Source: Bacillota bacterium (GTDB taxonomy: Bacteria > Bacillota > Clostridia > Christensenellales > CAG-138). Taken from it: DNA of 64,000 nucleotides. Positions 36,033 through 45,937 of this stretch are shown here, piece by piece. The stretch is taken from the NCBI GenBank assembly GCA_023390655.1, contig JAEWCL010000019.1, positions 62,001-126,000 of the forward strand. Direction: 5' to 3'. Both the position numbers and the translations under genes were made by a program. The first letter of the stretch is position 1; each line of letters starts with the position of its first letter. The notes beneath the pieces were generated by a model. The model did no database searches. It saw nothing but the letters and a program-made list of their open reading frames with translations, and had not been told where the DNA came from.

Positions 36033-38633
36033 ATGACTGTTGACGCTGACTTGTTCTGTATCAATTGCATGTGGCAGAAGGAAAGGGCAGGCGTATGTAC
36101 GCGCTGCGGTTTTGATGAGCGAAGCTATACCGTTTCGCCGCACCATCTTCGGCCGCGCAGCATTTTAAACGGCAAGTACCTTGTGGGCAAAAGCCTGGGC
36201 GAGGGTGGCTTTGGCATTACCTATTTGGGGTGGGATTTGAACCTTGAGTTGAAAGTCGCGATTAAGGAATACTATCCCACGGGATTTGTTACCCGCGAAA
36301 ACACGATTACTGCTTCCGTCATGCCGTATGTAGGCGGAAAAACGGAGTATTTCCAAAAAGGCCGGGATCAGTTTGTTAACGAAGCAAAGAGGCTTGCAAA
36401 ATTCTATACGCTTCCGGGCATTGTCTCCGTGAAGGATTTTTTCCATGAAAACGGTACGGCATATATCGTGATGGAATTTGTAGAAGGGGAGACGTTAAAG
36501 CAGCGCCTCGCACGTGCCGGCGGAAGGCTGTCAGCACAAGAAATGCTGGAGATGGTCCGGCCTCTTATTTACTCGCTTGCGGAAGTACATAAAGCAGGAA
36601 TCATCCACCGGGACATTAGCCCGGACAATATCATGCTCACAAAAGAAGGCAGCCTGAAGCTGCTGGACTTTGGCGCGGCGAGAGAGTATGACGCGTTCAA
36701 CAATGTAAGCCGAACCATATTGGTAAAGCCGGGCTACGCGCCGGAAGAGCAGTACCGCACACAGGGCAGACAGGGACCTTGGACGGACATTTATTCCCTT
36801 TGCGCGACGATCTACCGGGCAATTACCGGTGTGACGCCCGAGGAAGCCATTGAACGGCTGGAGAGCGACCCTGTGAGGCCTCCTTCCCAATGGGGTGCTG
36901 GGTTAACGCCCCGGCAGGAAACCACACTGATGAAGGGGATGTCGGTATTTCAGCAAGACAGGTTCCAGAGCGTAGAGGAACTTGCAGCCGCACTATATGT
37001 ATCAACCGCTATTCCGGCACCGGAGGTTACTTTGCCGTTGGGACGGCAGCCGTATCAACCCACACCGGCACCCGGTCCTGTGCCTGCAGCGAAAGACCCC
37101 CAAAAGCGCGCCAAGCGCCCAATCATCATAGGGGGTGTGGCAGCAGCGGCCGCAGTGATCCTTGCAGTGGTCCTTTTAAATAGCAATGGCAATGAAGCGC
37201 CCGCCATCACAGCCCCTGCGCCGGAAATATCTGCAAGTGCGGAGCCTGTTTTCCCCACAACAGCGCCTTCTTCCACGCCCTTGGTGCTGGGCGGCCCGCA
37301 AAACGGCAATAGTCCCGGCAGCCTTGTCAATGCCGGAAAAGCCGCATACCAGGACGGCTGGTGCTATTATGCAGATTATAGCGTCGCTGAAACGCTGTGT
37401 AAATCAAGAAGCGACGGCAGCGGCTTTGAGCAGCTTTCCGCTGACGCGGTTCAATACATCAACGTTGTTGGAAACTGGGTCTATTATGTTGGAGAGGGCA
37501 GCCATCTCTATAAAATAAAGACGGATGGTACGCAAAGAACGCTTTTGAGTAATGACGAATGCAATGCGGCCATGGTCTCGGGCGACTGGATCTATTATGC
37601 CAATATGTCCGATGAATTTTATCTTTATAAAATAAAGGCGGACGGTACCGAAAGGACCCGCCTTAACGAGGAATGGAGCAGCGATATTTACGTCGTTGGG
37701 GACACGATCTACTATACCAATTATTCGGTGAATAATATCAGCAAGATTCACATCGATGGCTCGAACAAAGCTGTCATCAATGATGTGGACGCCTGTTTTA
37801 TGCTCAATGTCTCAGATGGATGGATTTACTACCGGAACAACTCCGATAACGGGTCTATCTATAAAATCGGGACCGATGGCAGCGACCGGACAAAGGTCAA
37901 CCCAGATGATTCAAGCTGCATCAACGTCGTAGGAGAAAGGATTTATTACCGGAATAATTCCGATAACGGCTCTATATACAAGATCAACACAGACGGTACA
38001 TCCAAAACCAAGCTCCGTGGTGTTGATGCCACGCGCATCTGCGTCGTGGGCGATTTGATTTTTTATTATGATTTGGGTAAGGATACTGGCAGCGTATATG
38101 ATTTGCTTACAGGTGAAAGTAGAGACATGCCGCTGGATGAAGGGGCGGAGGAAGAATATGAGGGAATTTATGCCGACGTGATCAGTTCGGTCAACCAAAG
38201 GGTAATAGATAAAAATGGAACCGTAATTCATACGGAACAGATGATCGAGCCGGAGAACCATATCAACTTTATGATATATGGCGTATATGAGGAGGACGAT
38301 AAAGAATCAGGCGATAAGTATGTAACGGTGGATGTGCAGCTACAGCAATCGGGACAGCAGAACGGCCTCTACATGGCGGATTACAACTTTATCCTGTCGG
38401 GCACTGTCGGAGGTAGCGAGATCATTTCGCATAAGTTTCCAGTTGCATATGCGTACTACGAAGGGGATATTGCAAGCTTCCCCCTTATCCTGAACACTTA
38501 TGATCCTGTGCTGGTTTCGCTGTATTTTGTGGTGCCGGATAATTTCACCAAAGTTGCGCTGGTAAACACAAACTATTTCAATGGCAGCGAAGCAGGCCCG
38601 CTCTATGTGTTCGATTGTAAAGAGACCGAGTAA
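36033..38633 (+). CDS. Membrane Ser/Thr protein kinase with DUF5050-like ectodomain
   Basis: The 866-residue protein has a zinc ribbon (C9, C12, C22, C25) and a Hanks-type kinase domain: glycine loop GEGGFG (56-61), VAIK lysine about 78, HRDISPDN (192-199) and DFGAAR (212-217). A proline-rich linker and one membrane helix (about 364-382) follow. The extracytoplasmic half is made of repeated YY-containing blades, such as YYRNNSDNGSIYKI occurring twice, like DUF5050/TolB-type propellers. The ectodomain presumably senses an outside or cell-wall signal. It follows parAB but is separated by a terminator. Confidence 0.9.
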   Translation: MTVDADLFCINCMWQKERAGVCTRCGFDERSYTVSPHHLRPRSILNGKYLVGKSLGEGGFGITYLGWDLNLELKVAIKEYYPTGFVTRENTITASVMPYVGGKTEYFQKGRDQFVNEAKRLAKFYTLPGIVSVKDFFHENGTAYIVMEFVEGETLKQRLARAGGRLSAQEMLEMVRPLIYSLAEVHKAGIIHRDISPDNIMLTKEGSLKLLDFGAAREYDAFNNVSRTILVKPGYAPEEQYRTQGRQGPWTDIYSLCATIYRAITGVTPEEAIERLESDPVRPPSQWGAGLTPRQETTLMKGMSVFQQDRFQSVEELAAALYVSTAIPAPEVTLPLGRQPYQPTPAPGPVPAAKDPQKRAKRPIIIGGVAAAAAVILAVVLLNSNGNEAPAITAPAPEISASAEPVFPTTAPSSTPLVLGGPQNGNSPGSLVNAGKAAYQDGWCYYADYSVAETLCKSRSDGSGFEQLSADAVQYINVVGNWVYYVGEGSHLYKIKTDGTQRTLLSNDECNAAMVSGDWIYYANMSDEFYLYKIKADGTERTRLNEEWSSDIYVVGDTIYYTNYSVNNISKIHIDGSNKAVINDVDACFMLNVSDGWIYYRNNSDNGSIYKIGTDGSDRTKVNPDDSSCINVVGERIYYRNNSDNGSIYKINTDGTSKTKLRGVDATRICVVGDLIFYYDLGKDTGSVYDLLTGESRDMPLDEGAEEEYEGIYADVISSVNQRVIDKNGTVIHTEQMIEPENHINFMIYGVYEEDDKESGDKYVTVDVQLQQSGQQNGLYMADYNFILSGTVGGSEIISHKFPVAYAYYEGDIASFPLILNTYDPVLVSLYFVVPDNFTKVALVNTNYFNGSEAGPLYVFDCKETE

Positions 38634-38732
38634 TTTGAACGGCAATTTCAACAGCGCATTGGGCTGCGCATGCATACTCATGGTAAAACCGGCGTGAACT
38701 TGTATTGAAGGCCGGAATCGGGCAGGAGAAAT

Positions 38733-38757
38733 GGGGACGCAAAAGCGTCCCCGTATT
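38733..38757. terminator. Hairpin between convergent kinase and acetyltransferase genes
   Basis: GGGGACGC and GCGTCCCC form an 8-base-pair stem with an AAAA loop; only a weak T-rich tail follows. Confidence 0.6.
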
Positions 38758-38758
38758 G

Positions 38759-39391
38759 TTATAGACGCTTAATCCGCTCCAAATCCGCACTGCACAATGC
38801 TTCAAGGTTGGAGAATATCTTTTCTTTGGGCCAATCCCACCATTTGAGCTCCAGCAGGAATGCAATTGTATCCTCGTCAAACCGGGCGCGCAGGATTCGC
38901 GCGGGGTTCCCACCCGCGATATGGTAGGCAGGCACATCGCGCGTGATGACGGCGTTTGCCGCGATGACTGCGCCGTCCCCAACGGTAACGCCGGGCAAAA
39001 TGGTAGCGTTCTGGCCAATCCATACATCGTTGCCGATAACGGTATCACCCTTGAAGGGGAGGTCAGATACATTGGGCGTGGCTTTTTCCCAGCCGTGGCC
39101 CATGATGCTGAAGGGATAGGTGGTTACGGACTGCATCCGGTGGTTTGCGCCGTTCATAATGAATTCCACGCCCTTTGCAATGGCGCAGAACTTGCCGATG
39201 ATGAGCTTGTCGCCCAGGAATTCGTAATGGTGCGTGACACGCTCTTCAAAGCGCTCCGGGCCTTCCGGGTCGTCATAATACGTATAGTCGCCCACAAGAA
39301 TATTGGGGCGCGAAATGACGTTTTTGACAAAGCACACGCGCTTGATGGCTTCGTTGGGATAGATGGCGTTCGGATCTGGGCCGTAGGGCAT
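38759..39391 (-). CDS. Vat-like hexapeptide-repeat acetyltransferase
   Basis: The 210-residue product belongs to the left-handed beta-helix xenobiotic acetyltransferases, closest in pattern to Vat/streptogramin A acetyltransferases and CatB. Matching segments are [45 protein letters not shown] (with the catalytic-type His), [28 protein letters not shown] and LKWWDWP. The enzymes transfer acetyl from acetyl-CoA to hydroxyls of antibiotics or other acceptors. Whether this one confers resistance cannot be told from sequence. Confidence 0.88.
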   Translation of the reverse strand: MPYGPDPNAIYPNEAIKRVCFVKNVISRPNILVGDYTYYDDPEGPERFEERVTHHYEFLGDKLIIGKFCAIAKGVEFIMNGANHRMQSVTTYPFSIMGHGWEKATPNVSDLPFKGDTVIGNDVWIGQNATILPGVTVGDGAVIAANAVITRDVPAYHIAGGNPARILRARFDEDTIAFLLELKWWDWPKEKIFSNLEALCSADLERIKRL

Positions 39392-39522
39392 GAAGACTCA
39401 CCTCGTTTTCAGCATGGGACAAATTGTTCCTGCCATAAGGATACCGCACGGGTGAAAAAGCGTCCAGCGCAACCGCAAAGCCGTGCTATAATAGAGCGTA
39501 GAACAAAAGGTTTGGTGAAACG

Positions 39523-40065
39523 ATGATGAAGACACTGCTGCATGCCTGCTGCGCGCCCTGTTCCGTCGCCTGTATCAAGGCGATGCGCGGGGAAGGGATA
39601 GAGCCTACACTCTATTGGTATAACCCCAACATCCATCCGTTTACGGAGTATAGAAGCCGCCGGGATACGCTTGTAGCCTACGCAAAGGAACAGAATCTGG
39701 AGTGCGTGCTGCGGGACGAATACGGCCTCCGGCCGTTTCTTGCGGAGGTCATGACCAACGTGGAGGCGCGGTGCGCGCGCTGCTATGAGATGCGACTTGA
39801 GAGTGCTGCTCGGTATGCTTATGAACAAAGTTATGAACAGTTCTGCACAACTCTGTTGATAAGTCCCTATCAGAATCATGAGCTGCTGCGTGAAACCGGG
39901 GAGAAAATGGCAAAGAAATACGGCGTGGCGTTCCTGTACCGAGATTTCCGCCTGTACTTTCGGGAAGGGCAGCAGGAGGCACGGGAGCAGGCGCTGTATA
40001 TGCAGAAATACTGCGGCTGCATCTTCAGTGAAGAGGAACGGTATCAAAAGAAAAAGAAGCAGTGA
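39523..40065 (+). CDS. queH: Epoxyqueuosine reductase QueH
   Basis: QueH reduces epoxyqueuosine to queuosine in tRNA, the last step of queuosine synthesis, and replaces QueG. The 180-residue product carries HACCAPCS (C9, C10, C13), CARC (C84, C87) and a C-terminal CGC (C164, C166), the cysteine pattern of the family (DUF208). LysR follows after nine bases, so they may share a transcript. No other queuosine gene is visible. Confidence 0.93.
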   Translation: MMKTLLHACCAPCSVACIKAMRGEGIEPTLYWYNPNIHPFTEYRSRRDTLVAYAKEQNLECVLRDEYGLRPFLAEVMTNVEARCARCYEMRLESAARYAYEQSYEQFCTTLLISPYQNHELLRETGEKMAKKYGVAFLYRDFRLYFREGQQEAREQALYMQKYCGCIFSEEERYQKKKKQ

Positions 40066-40074
40066 GGGCTGCCG

Positions 40075-40989
40075 ATGACCATACAGAAACTCCGGTATGT
40101 AATAGAGATTGTCAACAGCGGCTCCATCAGCGAGGCTGCAAAGCGCCTGTTTATTACACAACCCAGCCTTTCCAGCGCTGTGAAGGAGCTGGAGGAGCAG
40201 ATTGGATTCCAGTTGTTTTTGCGCACCAACAAGGGTGTGGTGCTTTCTTCCCAGGGGGCGGAGTTTCTGGGTTATGCGCGCCAGATCGTGGAGCAGGCGG
40301 ACTTAATGGATCAGCGCTACCTGAATGTAAAGCCGCAGCGACAGCATTTTTCCATCTCGACGCAGCATTACGCGTTTGTGGTCAGCGCGTTTGTTAATTT
40401 TGTAAAACAATACGGCTCGGAGGAATATGAGCTTACCTTCCGGGATACCCGCACCTATGAAATTCTGGAGGATGTCAAAAATCTGCGCAGCGAAATCGGC
40501 GTTTTGTACCTGAATGATTTTAACAACAAAGTATTGCAGCATATCATGGGGCAGAATGGCCTGGAATTTCACACGCTGTTTGTGGCAAAGCCCCATATCT
40601 TTGTAAGCGCTGCAAATCCCCTGGCGCAGAAGGCCTTTGTGACATTGGAGGATTTGGAGGCGTACCCGTGCCTTTCTTTTGAGCAGGGGGAATATAACTC
40701 CTTTTATTATGCAGAGGAGATATTGAGTACGCTTTCCCACAAAAAAAGCATCCATGTGTCTGACCGCGCAACGATATTTAACCTGATGATCGGGCTTAAT
40801 GGCTATACCATCTCTACAGGTGTCATCAGCGCCGCGCTCAACGGGGAAAATATTGTGTCGGTGCCTTTGCGTGTGGAGGAAATCATTACCGTGGGATGGA
40901 TTGCGCATAAAAAAGTAACGCTTTCCAAGCTTGCGGAACGGTTTGTGGAAGAGCTGCACGCTTCTGTAAAAGACACATCCCTGCTATAG
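40075..40989 (+). CDS. LysR-family transcriptional regulator
   Basis: The 304-residue product has the N-terminal winged helix (LRYVIEIVNSGSISEAAKRL, FITQPSLSSAVKELEEQ) and the C-terminal periplasmic-binding-like effector domain. LysR proteins typically control adjacent genes in response to a small molecule. It is followed by a MetE-like gene on the same strand, so control of methyl or methionine metabolism is a reasonable guess. Confidence 0.92.
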   Translation: MTIQKLRYVIEIVNSGSISEAAKRLFITQPSLSSAVKELEEQIGFQLFLRTNKGVVLSSQGAEFLGYARQIVEQADLMDQRYLNVKPQRQHFSISTQHYAFVVSAFVNFVKQYGSEEYELTFRDTRTYEILEDVKNLRSEIGVLYLNDFNNKVLQHIMGQNGLEFHTLFVAKPHIFVSAANPLAQKAFVTLEDLEAYPCLSFEQGEYNSFYYAEEILSTLSHKKSIHVSDRATIFNLMIGLNGYTISTGVISAALNGENIVSVPLRVEEIITVGWIAHKKVTLSKLAERFVEELHASVKDTSLL

Positions 40990-41081
40990 GAAAAGGCTAT
41001 AGCAAACCACGATAAAACAGAATTAGCATATGGAATCCGTACTGTGATATGCTTGCTCCAATAAAAAATTTGGAGGTTGTT

Positions 41082-42215
41082 ATGGAGCAGTTGCAGGGGA
41101 ATGCGCGGCAGCAGGTGCCGTTCCGCTATGATATCGTGGGCAGCTTTTTGCGCCCGCAGGCGCTCAAGGAGGCACGGGAGCAGTTTTTGAAAGGCAAGCT
41201 GACGCAGCAGGCGCTTACCGCTGTTGAGGATAGGGAAATCAAAGCGCTGGTGCAGAAACAGAAGGAAGTTGGCCTAAAAGCGGTGACGGATGGCGAGTTT
41301 CGCCGCAGCTATTGGCACCTGGATTTTTTCTGGGGCTTTCAAGGGGTGGAACATGTGATGATGGAGCGCGGCTATCTGTTTCATGATGAAGAAACACGCG
41401 CTGATTCCGCCCGGCTTTGCGGCAAAATCCGCTTTGCGGGGCACCCGTTCCTGGAGCATTACCGTTATCTTAAGGAAGTAGCCGGAGCCGATGTGGTAGC
41501 AAGGCAATGCATTCCTGCGCCGGCGCAGTTTTATGCGGAACTGGTCCGCGGCGTAAATGAGGAGGCGGTGGCGCGCCATTATCCCGACAGGGAGGCGCTC
41601 TACCGGGATATTACAGATGCTTACCATGAGGCAATTCTTGCGTTCTATGCGCTTGGTTGCCGCAACATCCAATTGGACGATTGCACATGGGGGATGCTGT
41701 GTGATGAACGCTTCTGGACTACCATGGCGGGGGAAGGGTACGCTGTGGAAGCGCTTCAGGCGCTGTATCTGCGGCTCAACAATGATTCCATCAGAAATTT
41801 GCCGGAAGATTTGATGATCACCACCCATGTATGCCGCGGCAATTACCATTCCACCTGGGCCACGTCCGGCGGCTACGCACCTATTGCAAAAAGCCTGTTT
41901 GGCGGGGCGGATGTAGCTGCGTTTTATCTGGAGTTTGATACCGACCGCGCGGGAGATTTTTCACCTCTTGCACATGTTGTGGGCGACAAGCCTGTGGTGT
42001 TGGGGCTGTTTTCTTCCAAGACCGGGGAACCGGAAGATAAGGCTGCCATATTCAGCCGTATTGAAGAGGCCACCAAGGTCATTCCGCTTTCCCGCATTTG
42101 CATTAGTCCCCAGTGCGGCTTTGCCTCCACGGAGGAAGGAAACATCTTGACTGAGGAGCAGCAGTGGAACAAGCTGCGGCTGATAAAAGAAGTGGCGGAT
42201 ACAATCTGGCATTAA
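41082..42215 (+). CDS. MetE C-terminal-domain (YxjG/YxjH-like) methyltransferase
   Basis: The 377-residue product resembles the zinc-dependent C-terminal barrel of cobalamin-independent methionine synthase (UROD/MetE-like family, as in B. subtilis YxjG/YxjH). Visible landmarks are DIVGSFLRP, VTDGEFRR, IQLDDCTW, ITTHVCRGN and ISPQCGFAS with the expected His, Cys and Glu/Asp zinc ligands. The ATG at 41082 follows TTGGAGG. The exact methyl donor and acceptor are unknown. A LysR gene directly upstream is the likely regulator. Confidence 0.9.
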   Translation: MEQLQGNARQQVPFRYDIVGSFLRPQALKEAREQFLKGKLTQQALTAVEDREIKALVQKQKEVGLKAVTDGEFRRSYWHLDFFWGFQGVEHVMMERGYLFHDEETRADSARLCGKIRFAGHPFLEHYRYLKEVAGADVVARQCIPAPAQFYAELVRGVNEEAVARHYPDREALYRDITDAYHEAILAFYALGCRNIQLDDCTWGMLCDERFWTTMAGEGYAVEALQALYLRLNNDSIRNLPEDLMITTHVCRGNYHSTWATSGGYAPIAKSLFGGADVAAFYLEFDTDRAGDFSPLAHVVGDKPVVLGLFSSKTGEPEDKAAIFSRIEEATKVIPLSRICISPQCGFASTEEGNILTEEQQWNKLRLIKEVADTIWH

Positions 42216-42238
42216 GGAATACGCGTTCCAGCGCGTAG

Positions 42239-42273
42239 AAAAAGCCCACAAGCAACGCGCCTGTGGGCTTTTG
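42239..42273. terminator. Bidirectional terminator between MetE-like and ABC genes
   Basis: AAAAAGCCCACA pairs with TGTGGGCTTTTG, giving a T-run on both strands between convergent genes. Confidence 0.85.
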
Positions 42274-42285
42274 ATCAGCAATTTT

Positions 42286-44028
42286 TTAATTTGCCCCGTT
42301 GATGGACCAGACGGCGCTTTGGCGCTGCAGTTCCACCATGCGGCGGTAGAGGCCGTTTTGCCGGATCAGCGTATCCGGCGCGCCTTGCTCACGCACGCGG
42401 CCCTGTTCCAGCGCCACGATGTGGTCAGCGCCCGCTACGGTACGCATGCGGTGGGCAATGATCAGTACCGTTTTGTCCTTGATGAGCGTGGACAGTGCCG
42501 CCTGGATTTCCGTCTCATTCTCCACATCCAGGGAGGCGGTGGCTTCATCGAGCAGGATGATGGGCGCATCCTTTAGCAGCGCCCGGGCGATGGAGATGCG
42601 CTGCCGCTCGCCTCCGGAAAGTGTTGCGCCGTTTTCGCCGATGACGGTGTCATACCCGTCCGGAAAGCGGCGGATAAACGCGTCGCACTGCGCGGCGCGC
42701 GCGGCGGCATATACCTCTTCAGCGGTCGCATCCCTGCGCCCGATGCGGATGTTCGCCATGATGGTATCACTGAACAGCACCACATCCTGGAACACGATAG
42801 CGAACGCCTTCAGGAGCGTCTCCGGCTCTATAGTTTTCACATCCACGCCGCCGATCGTGATCCTGCCGCCGTTGGCGTCCCAGAAACGGGCGGCAAGCTT
42901 CGTGGCCGTGCTTTTGCCGGAGCCGGAAGGGCCGACAAGCGCCGTTACCTCGCCTTGTTTGGCGGTAAACGATACATCCTTTAATACGTCATCCTCATTG
43001 TAGGAGAAGGTGACATGCTCAAAGCGGATATCATAGCCATCCGGATGAAACGCTGTCGCGCCTTCCTGAACGGGCTGGTTTTCGATTTCCTGCATGCGGC
43101 CGATGTTGACCTTGGCGTTGAAGATTTCCGCAAGCTGCATCAGGACGGTCGCGAGCGGGTCATACAGGCGGGAGCCCGCAAGCAGGAACGCGAGGTACTG
43201 CATGAAGATGATTTCCCCGGAAATAAGGAGGGTGGCTCCTGTCAGAATGGTCAACGCGAGACCAAGGCGTAGCGCCGCCTGCGCCGTCACCACAAAGGAG
43301 CCTGTGACAAGCTCCGCCTGGATGGAGGCCTTTACGACATTGTCAAATTTCTTGTTGAGTACGTCGAGATGCTCCGCTTCCCGATTGCAGGCCTTGATTT
43401 CCCGCATGGTTTCAAGCGCTTCCTGGATGCCGTCCGCCGCGGCAAGCTTGACGGAATATTTGCTGTTGCTCAGCTTCTGCTGCAGCTTGCGGCTGCCCAC
43501 AACAAGCAGGAGCGCGAGCGGCAGCGGCACGAACAGCGCAAGCGCCATATGCCATTCATAGAAGAACAGGCCGATTGTGACCAGCAATATGGTGATCACC
43601 GCACCAAAGAGCTGTGGGATTGCGTGGGAAAACGTATGCTCCAGCTCCGTGCAGGTGCCCATCATGGCGGTGGTAAGCTCCGAAAGATCGCGCTTTCCAA
43701 AGAAGGAGAGCGGCAGCTTGCGCAGCTTTTCCGCCATGCCGATGCGGCGGTTCGCGCTTTCGTTATACGCGGAAACATACGTCTCGGTGTATTCCACGCT
43801 GTGGATCCAGTAAATGATCAGCAGCAATACGGCGGCAATGCCGGTATAGAGCCAAAGGCCTACAGGCGCCTGCGGCTCGCCGAACACCGGGCGCAGCAGC
43901 TGCTCCAACAGCACAAACAACAGCGATACGGGCAGCATCAAAGAGAGGTTTGCACCCGTGCAGGCTGCAATGCCGCGTTTTAAATCCCGCGCACCCTGTT
44001 CGCTTAAAGCAAATAGTTTACGAAACAT
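42286..44028 (-). CDS. ABC transporter, fused permease/ATP-binding subunit (second of pair)
   Basis: The 580-residue half-transporter has six membrane helices and a nucleotide-binding domain with Walker A GPSGSGKST, signature LSGGERQR, Walker B IILLDEATASLD and an AHRM switch. The ATG at 44028 follows AAAGGAG and overlaps the 3' end of the upstream ABC gene by 11 bases, so the two form a coupled heterodimer. An AraC regulator and a TTAG-N6-CTAA operator upstream suggest siderophore or metal-linked transport like the IrtAB/YbtPQ type; this is inference. Confidence 0.9.
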   Translation of the reverse strand: MFRKLFALSEQGARDLKRGIAACTGANLSLMLPVSLLFVLLEQLLRPVFGEPQAPVGLWLYTGIAAVLLLIIYWIHSVEYTETYVSAYNESANRRIGMAEKLRKLPLSFFGKRDLSELTTAMMGTCTELEHTFSHAIPQLFGAVITILLVTIGLFFYEWHMALALFVPLPLALLLVVGSRKLQQKLSNSKYSVKLAAADGIQEALETMREIKACNREAEHLDVLNKKFDNVVKASIQAELVTGSFVVTAQAALRLGLALTILTGATLLISGEIIFMQYLAFLLAGSRLYDPLATVLMQLAEIFNAKVNIGRMQEIENQPVQEGATAFHPDGYDIRFEHVTFSYNEDDVLKDVSFTAKQGEVTALVGPSGSGKSTATKLAARFWDANGGRITIGGVDVKTIEPETLLKAFAIVFQDVVLFSDTIMANIRIGRRDATAEEVYAAARAAQCDAFIRRFPDGYDTVIGENGATLSGGERQRISIARALLKDAPIILLDEATASLDVENETEIQAALSTLIKDKTVLIIAHRMRTVAGADHIVALEQGRVREQGAPDTLIRQNGLYRRMVELQRQSAVWSINGAN

Positions 44029-45826
44029 GGCTGTTCTCCTTTCCCACGCCCCAGGCGGCGGCACGTTCGTATTCCTTCCACATGGCGGCGTACATGCCTC
44101 CCTGTTCTAAAAGCCCGTCATGCGTGCCCTGCTCCACAAGCTCGCCTTCGCGCAGCACAAGGATCTGGTCCGCGTGCCGGACGGTGGAGAGGCGGTGGGC
44201 AATCAGGAGCACCGTCTTATCCTTGGTGAGCGCTTCAAACGCCTGCTGGATTTTCACTTCGTTTTCCGGGTCCGCAAATGCCGTGGCTTCATCGAGCACA
44301 ATGATGGGGGAGTCCTTCAATATGGTGCGGGCAAGCGCAATGCGCTGCACCTCGCCGCCGGACAGGTAGACGCCCTTTGCACCGACGACAGTATCGATGC
44401 CATGAGGCAGCTTTTCAAAGATATCCATGCACTGGGCGGCCTCTGCCGCGCGCAGCGCTTCTTCCCGCGTTGCCTCCGGGCGCGCGGCGCGGATGTTGTC
44501 CATCAGGCTCGCCTTAAACAGCCGTGTGTTCTGGAAGGAGAAGGAGACGGTATCCATCAGCGTCTTGTGCGCGATGTCCCGGACGTCCACGCCGCCGATC
44601 AATACAGCGCCGCTGTCCACATCGTAGAACCGCGGGATCATGTGCACGGCGGTTGTCTTGCCGCCGCCCGAAGGACCGACAAGCGCCACCGTCTGCCCCT
44701 CCTTTACAGAGAAGGAAAGGTTCTTGATGGCTGGCACGCCGCCGCCGGGATAGGTAAAGGAAACGCAGTTGAATTCCACGGAAGCATCCTTCGGGGACTT
44801 GGGGTGTTCCGGGTGGGAAAGCGGCTTTTCCTCGAGGAGGGAGTCGATCCGGTTGACGCACTCATTGGCAATCATCAGATAGCTTCCGGCATACATCATT
44901 TTGTTGAGCATGACGGCGCAGGCGGGCGTAAAGAGGATGTAGAAGATGACACTTAAGAGTACGTTCAGGTAACTGCCCATATCCGCGGTGCCGTTTAAAA
45001 GCAGGATACCCGCGGGAATCAGCAAAAAGAACGTGCCGTGGATGGCGGCGGTAAACAGCGTCATCGGCGTGCGCCAGGAGAGCGTGTAGGCGGATACATA
45101 CTTGTTGTAGCTCATGATGGAAGCATAGAAGTTTTTAAAGGAGTGTACCGTCTGGGAAAACACCTTTACCACGGAAATACCGCGCACATACTCCACCGCC
45201 TCGCGGTTCATATCCTCAAGCGAGTTCTGGTACTTTTTCAAAAAGCCGCTGTTCTCCTGGTTCATCATCCGCATCTCGATCAAAAAGCCGATGATGAGCG
45301 GCACAAGGCTCAATAGCCCAAGCCGCCAGTCGAACACGAACAGCATGCCGAGTATGGCGAATGGCGTGATAAAGGAGCCGATCAGGTCCGGAATCTGGTG
45401 GGCGATGAACGTTTCCGTCTGCGCGGTGTTTTCATCGATGATCTTGCGCAGCCTGCCGGTTGTGGTGTTGGAGAAATACCCAAGCGGCAGCTTGACGAGG
45501 TGCCGCATCAGGGAAACCTGCATGTTGCGCATGGTGTAAAACGCCGCAAGATGTGAGCACATGAGCGACGCAAAATACAGCAAAAGCGCGCCGAGCGCAA
45601 GGAGAACGGCAAGCCAGCCATAGTACGTCAGCTTTGTTGCGACAAGCGGCGTTTTTGAAACGAGCGCCGCAAGCGCTTCCTGCAGTGCAAAATATACGCA
45701 CACGAAGGGGGAGAGCATCAGCACGGCGGAAAGTGCGGAAAATACGCCGGACACCCCCACAAGCGGCCTGTGCGCCCCCGCAAACTCCAGCAGCCGGCCG
45801 ATGCCGGTCTTTTTCTTACTCTGCAT
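44018..45826 (-). CDS. ABC transporter, fused permease/ATP-binding subunit (first of pair)
   Basis: The 602-residue half-transporter has the exporter-type membrane domain (about 20-320) and an ATPase with Walker A GPSGGGKTT, signature LSGGEVQR, Walker B PIIVLDEATAFADPEN and AHRL. EDMNREAVEYVRGISVVKVF in the coupling region resembles siderophore-type transporters of this class. The ATG at 45826 follows AGGAGG. The promoter -10 (minus-strand TATACAAT near 45905) abuts a 24-base palindrome, so it is probably repressed there. Confidence 0.9.
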   Translation of the reverse strand: MQSKKKTGIGRLLEFAGAHRPLVGVSGVFSALSAVLMLSPFVCVYFALQEALAALVSKTPLVATKLTYYGWLAVLLALGALLLYFASLMCSHLAAFYTMRNMQVSLMRHLVKLPLGYFSNTTTGRLRKIIDENTAQTETFIAHQIPDLIGSFITPFAILGMLFVFDWRLGLLSLVPLIIGFLIEMRMMNQENSGFLKKYQNSLEDMNREAVEYVRGISVVKVFSQTVHSFKNFYASIMSYNKYVSAYTLSWRTPMTLFTAAIHGTFFLLIPAGILLLNGTADMGSYLNVLLSVIFYILFTPACAVMLNKMMYAGSYLMIANECVNRIDSLLEEKPLSHPEHPKSPKDASVEFNCVSFTYPGGGVPAIKNLSFSVKEGQTVALVGPSGGGKTTAVHMIPRFYDVDSGAVLIGGVDVRDIAHKTLMDTVSFSFQNTRLFKASLMDNIRAARPEATREEALRAAEAAQCMDIFEKLPHGIDTVVGAKGVYLSGGEVQRIALARTILKDSPIIVLDEATAFADPENEVKIQQAFEALTKDKTVLLIAHRLSTVRHADQILVLREGELVEQGTHDGLLEQGGMYAAMWKEYERAAAWGVGKENSHVS

Positions 45827-45872
45827 GGTACCTCCTGAAAATGCATGGCATGTTACGGCCAAGTTGATACAG

Positions 45873-45896
45873 ATTGGTTAGTTAAATCTAACCAAT
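45873..45896 (-). promoter_or_regulatory. Palindromic operator at the ABC-pair promoter
   Basis: ATTGGTTAG-TTAAAT-CTAACCAAT is a perfect inverted repeat immediately downstream of the minus-strand -10 box. The core TTAG-N6-CTAA recurs twice before the DUF2325 operon (47386-47399 and 47458-47471). The pattern resembles DtxR/IdeR-type metal-repressor sites; identity of the repressor is inferred. Confidence 0.8.
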
Positions 45897-45937
45897 GCGA
45901 TTGTATAGCAGCTTGCTTGGGATTTCCACTCCAAAAG

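Noticed and set aside
39839..39866. DnaA-box-like sequence inside queH (TTATGAACAG, TGCACAACTC)
   Set aside because: Isolated, with two or more mismatches and inside a conserved coding region.
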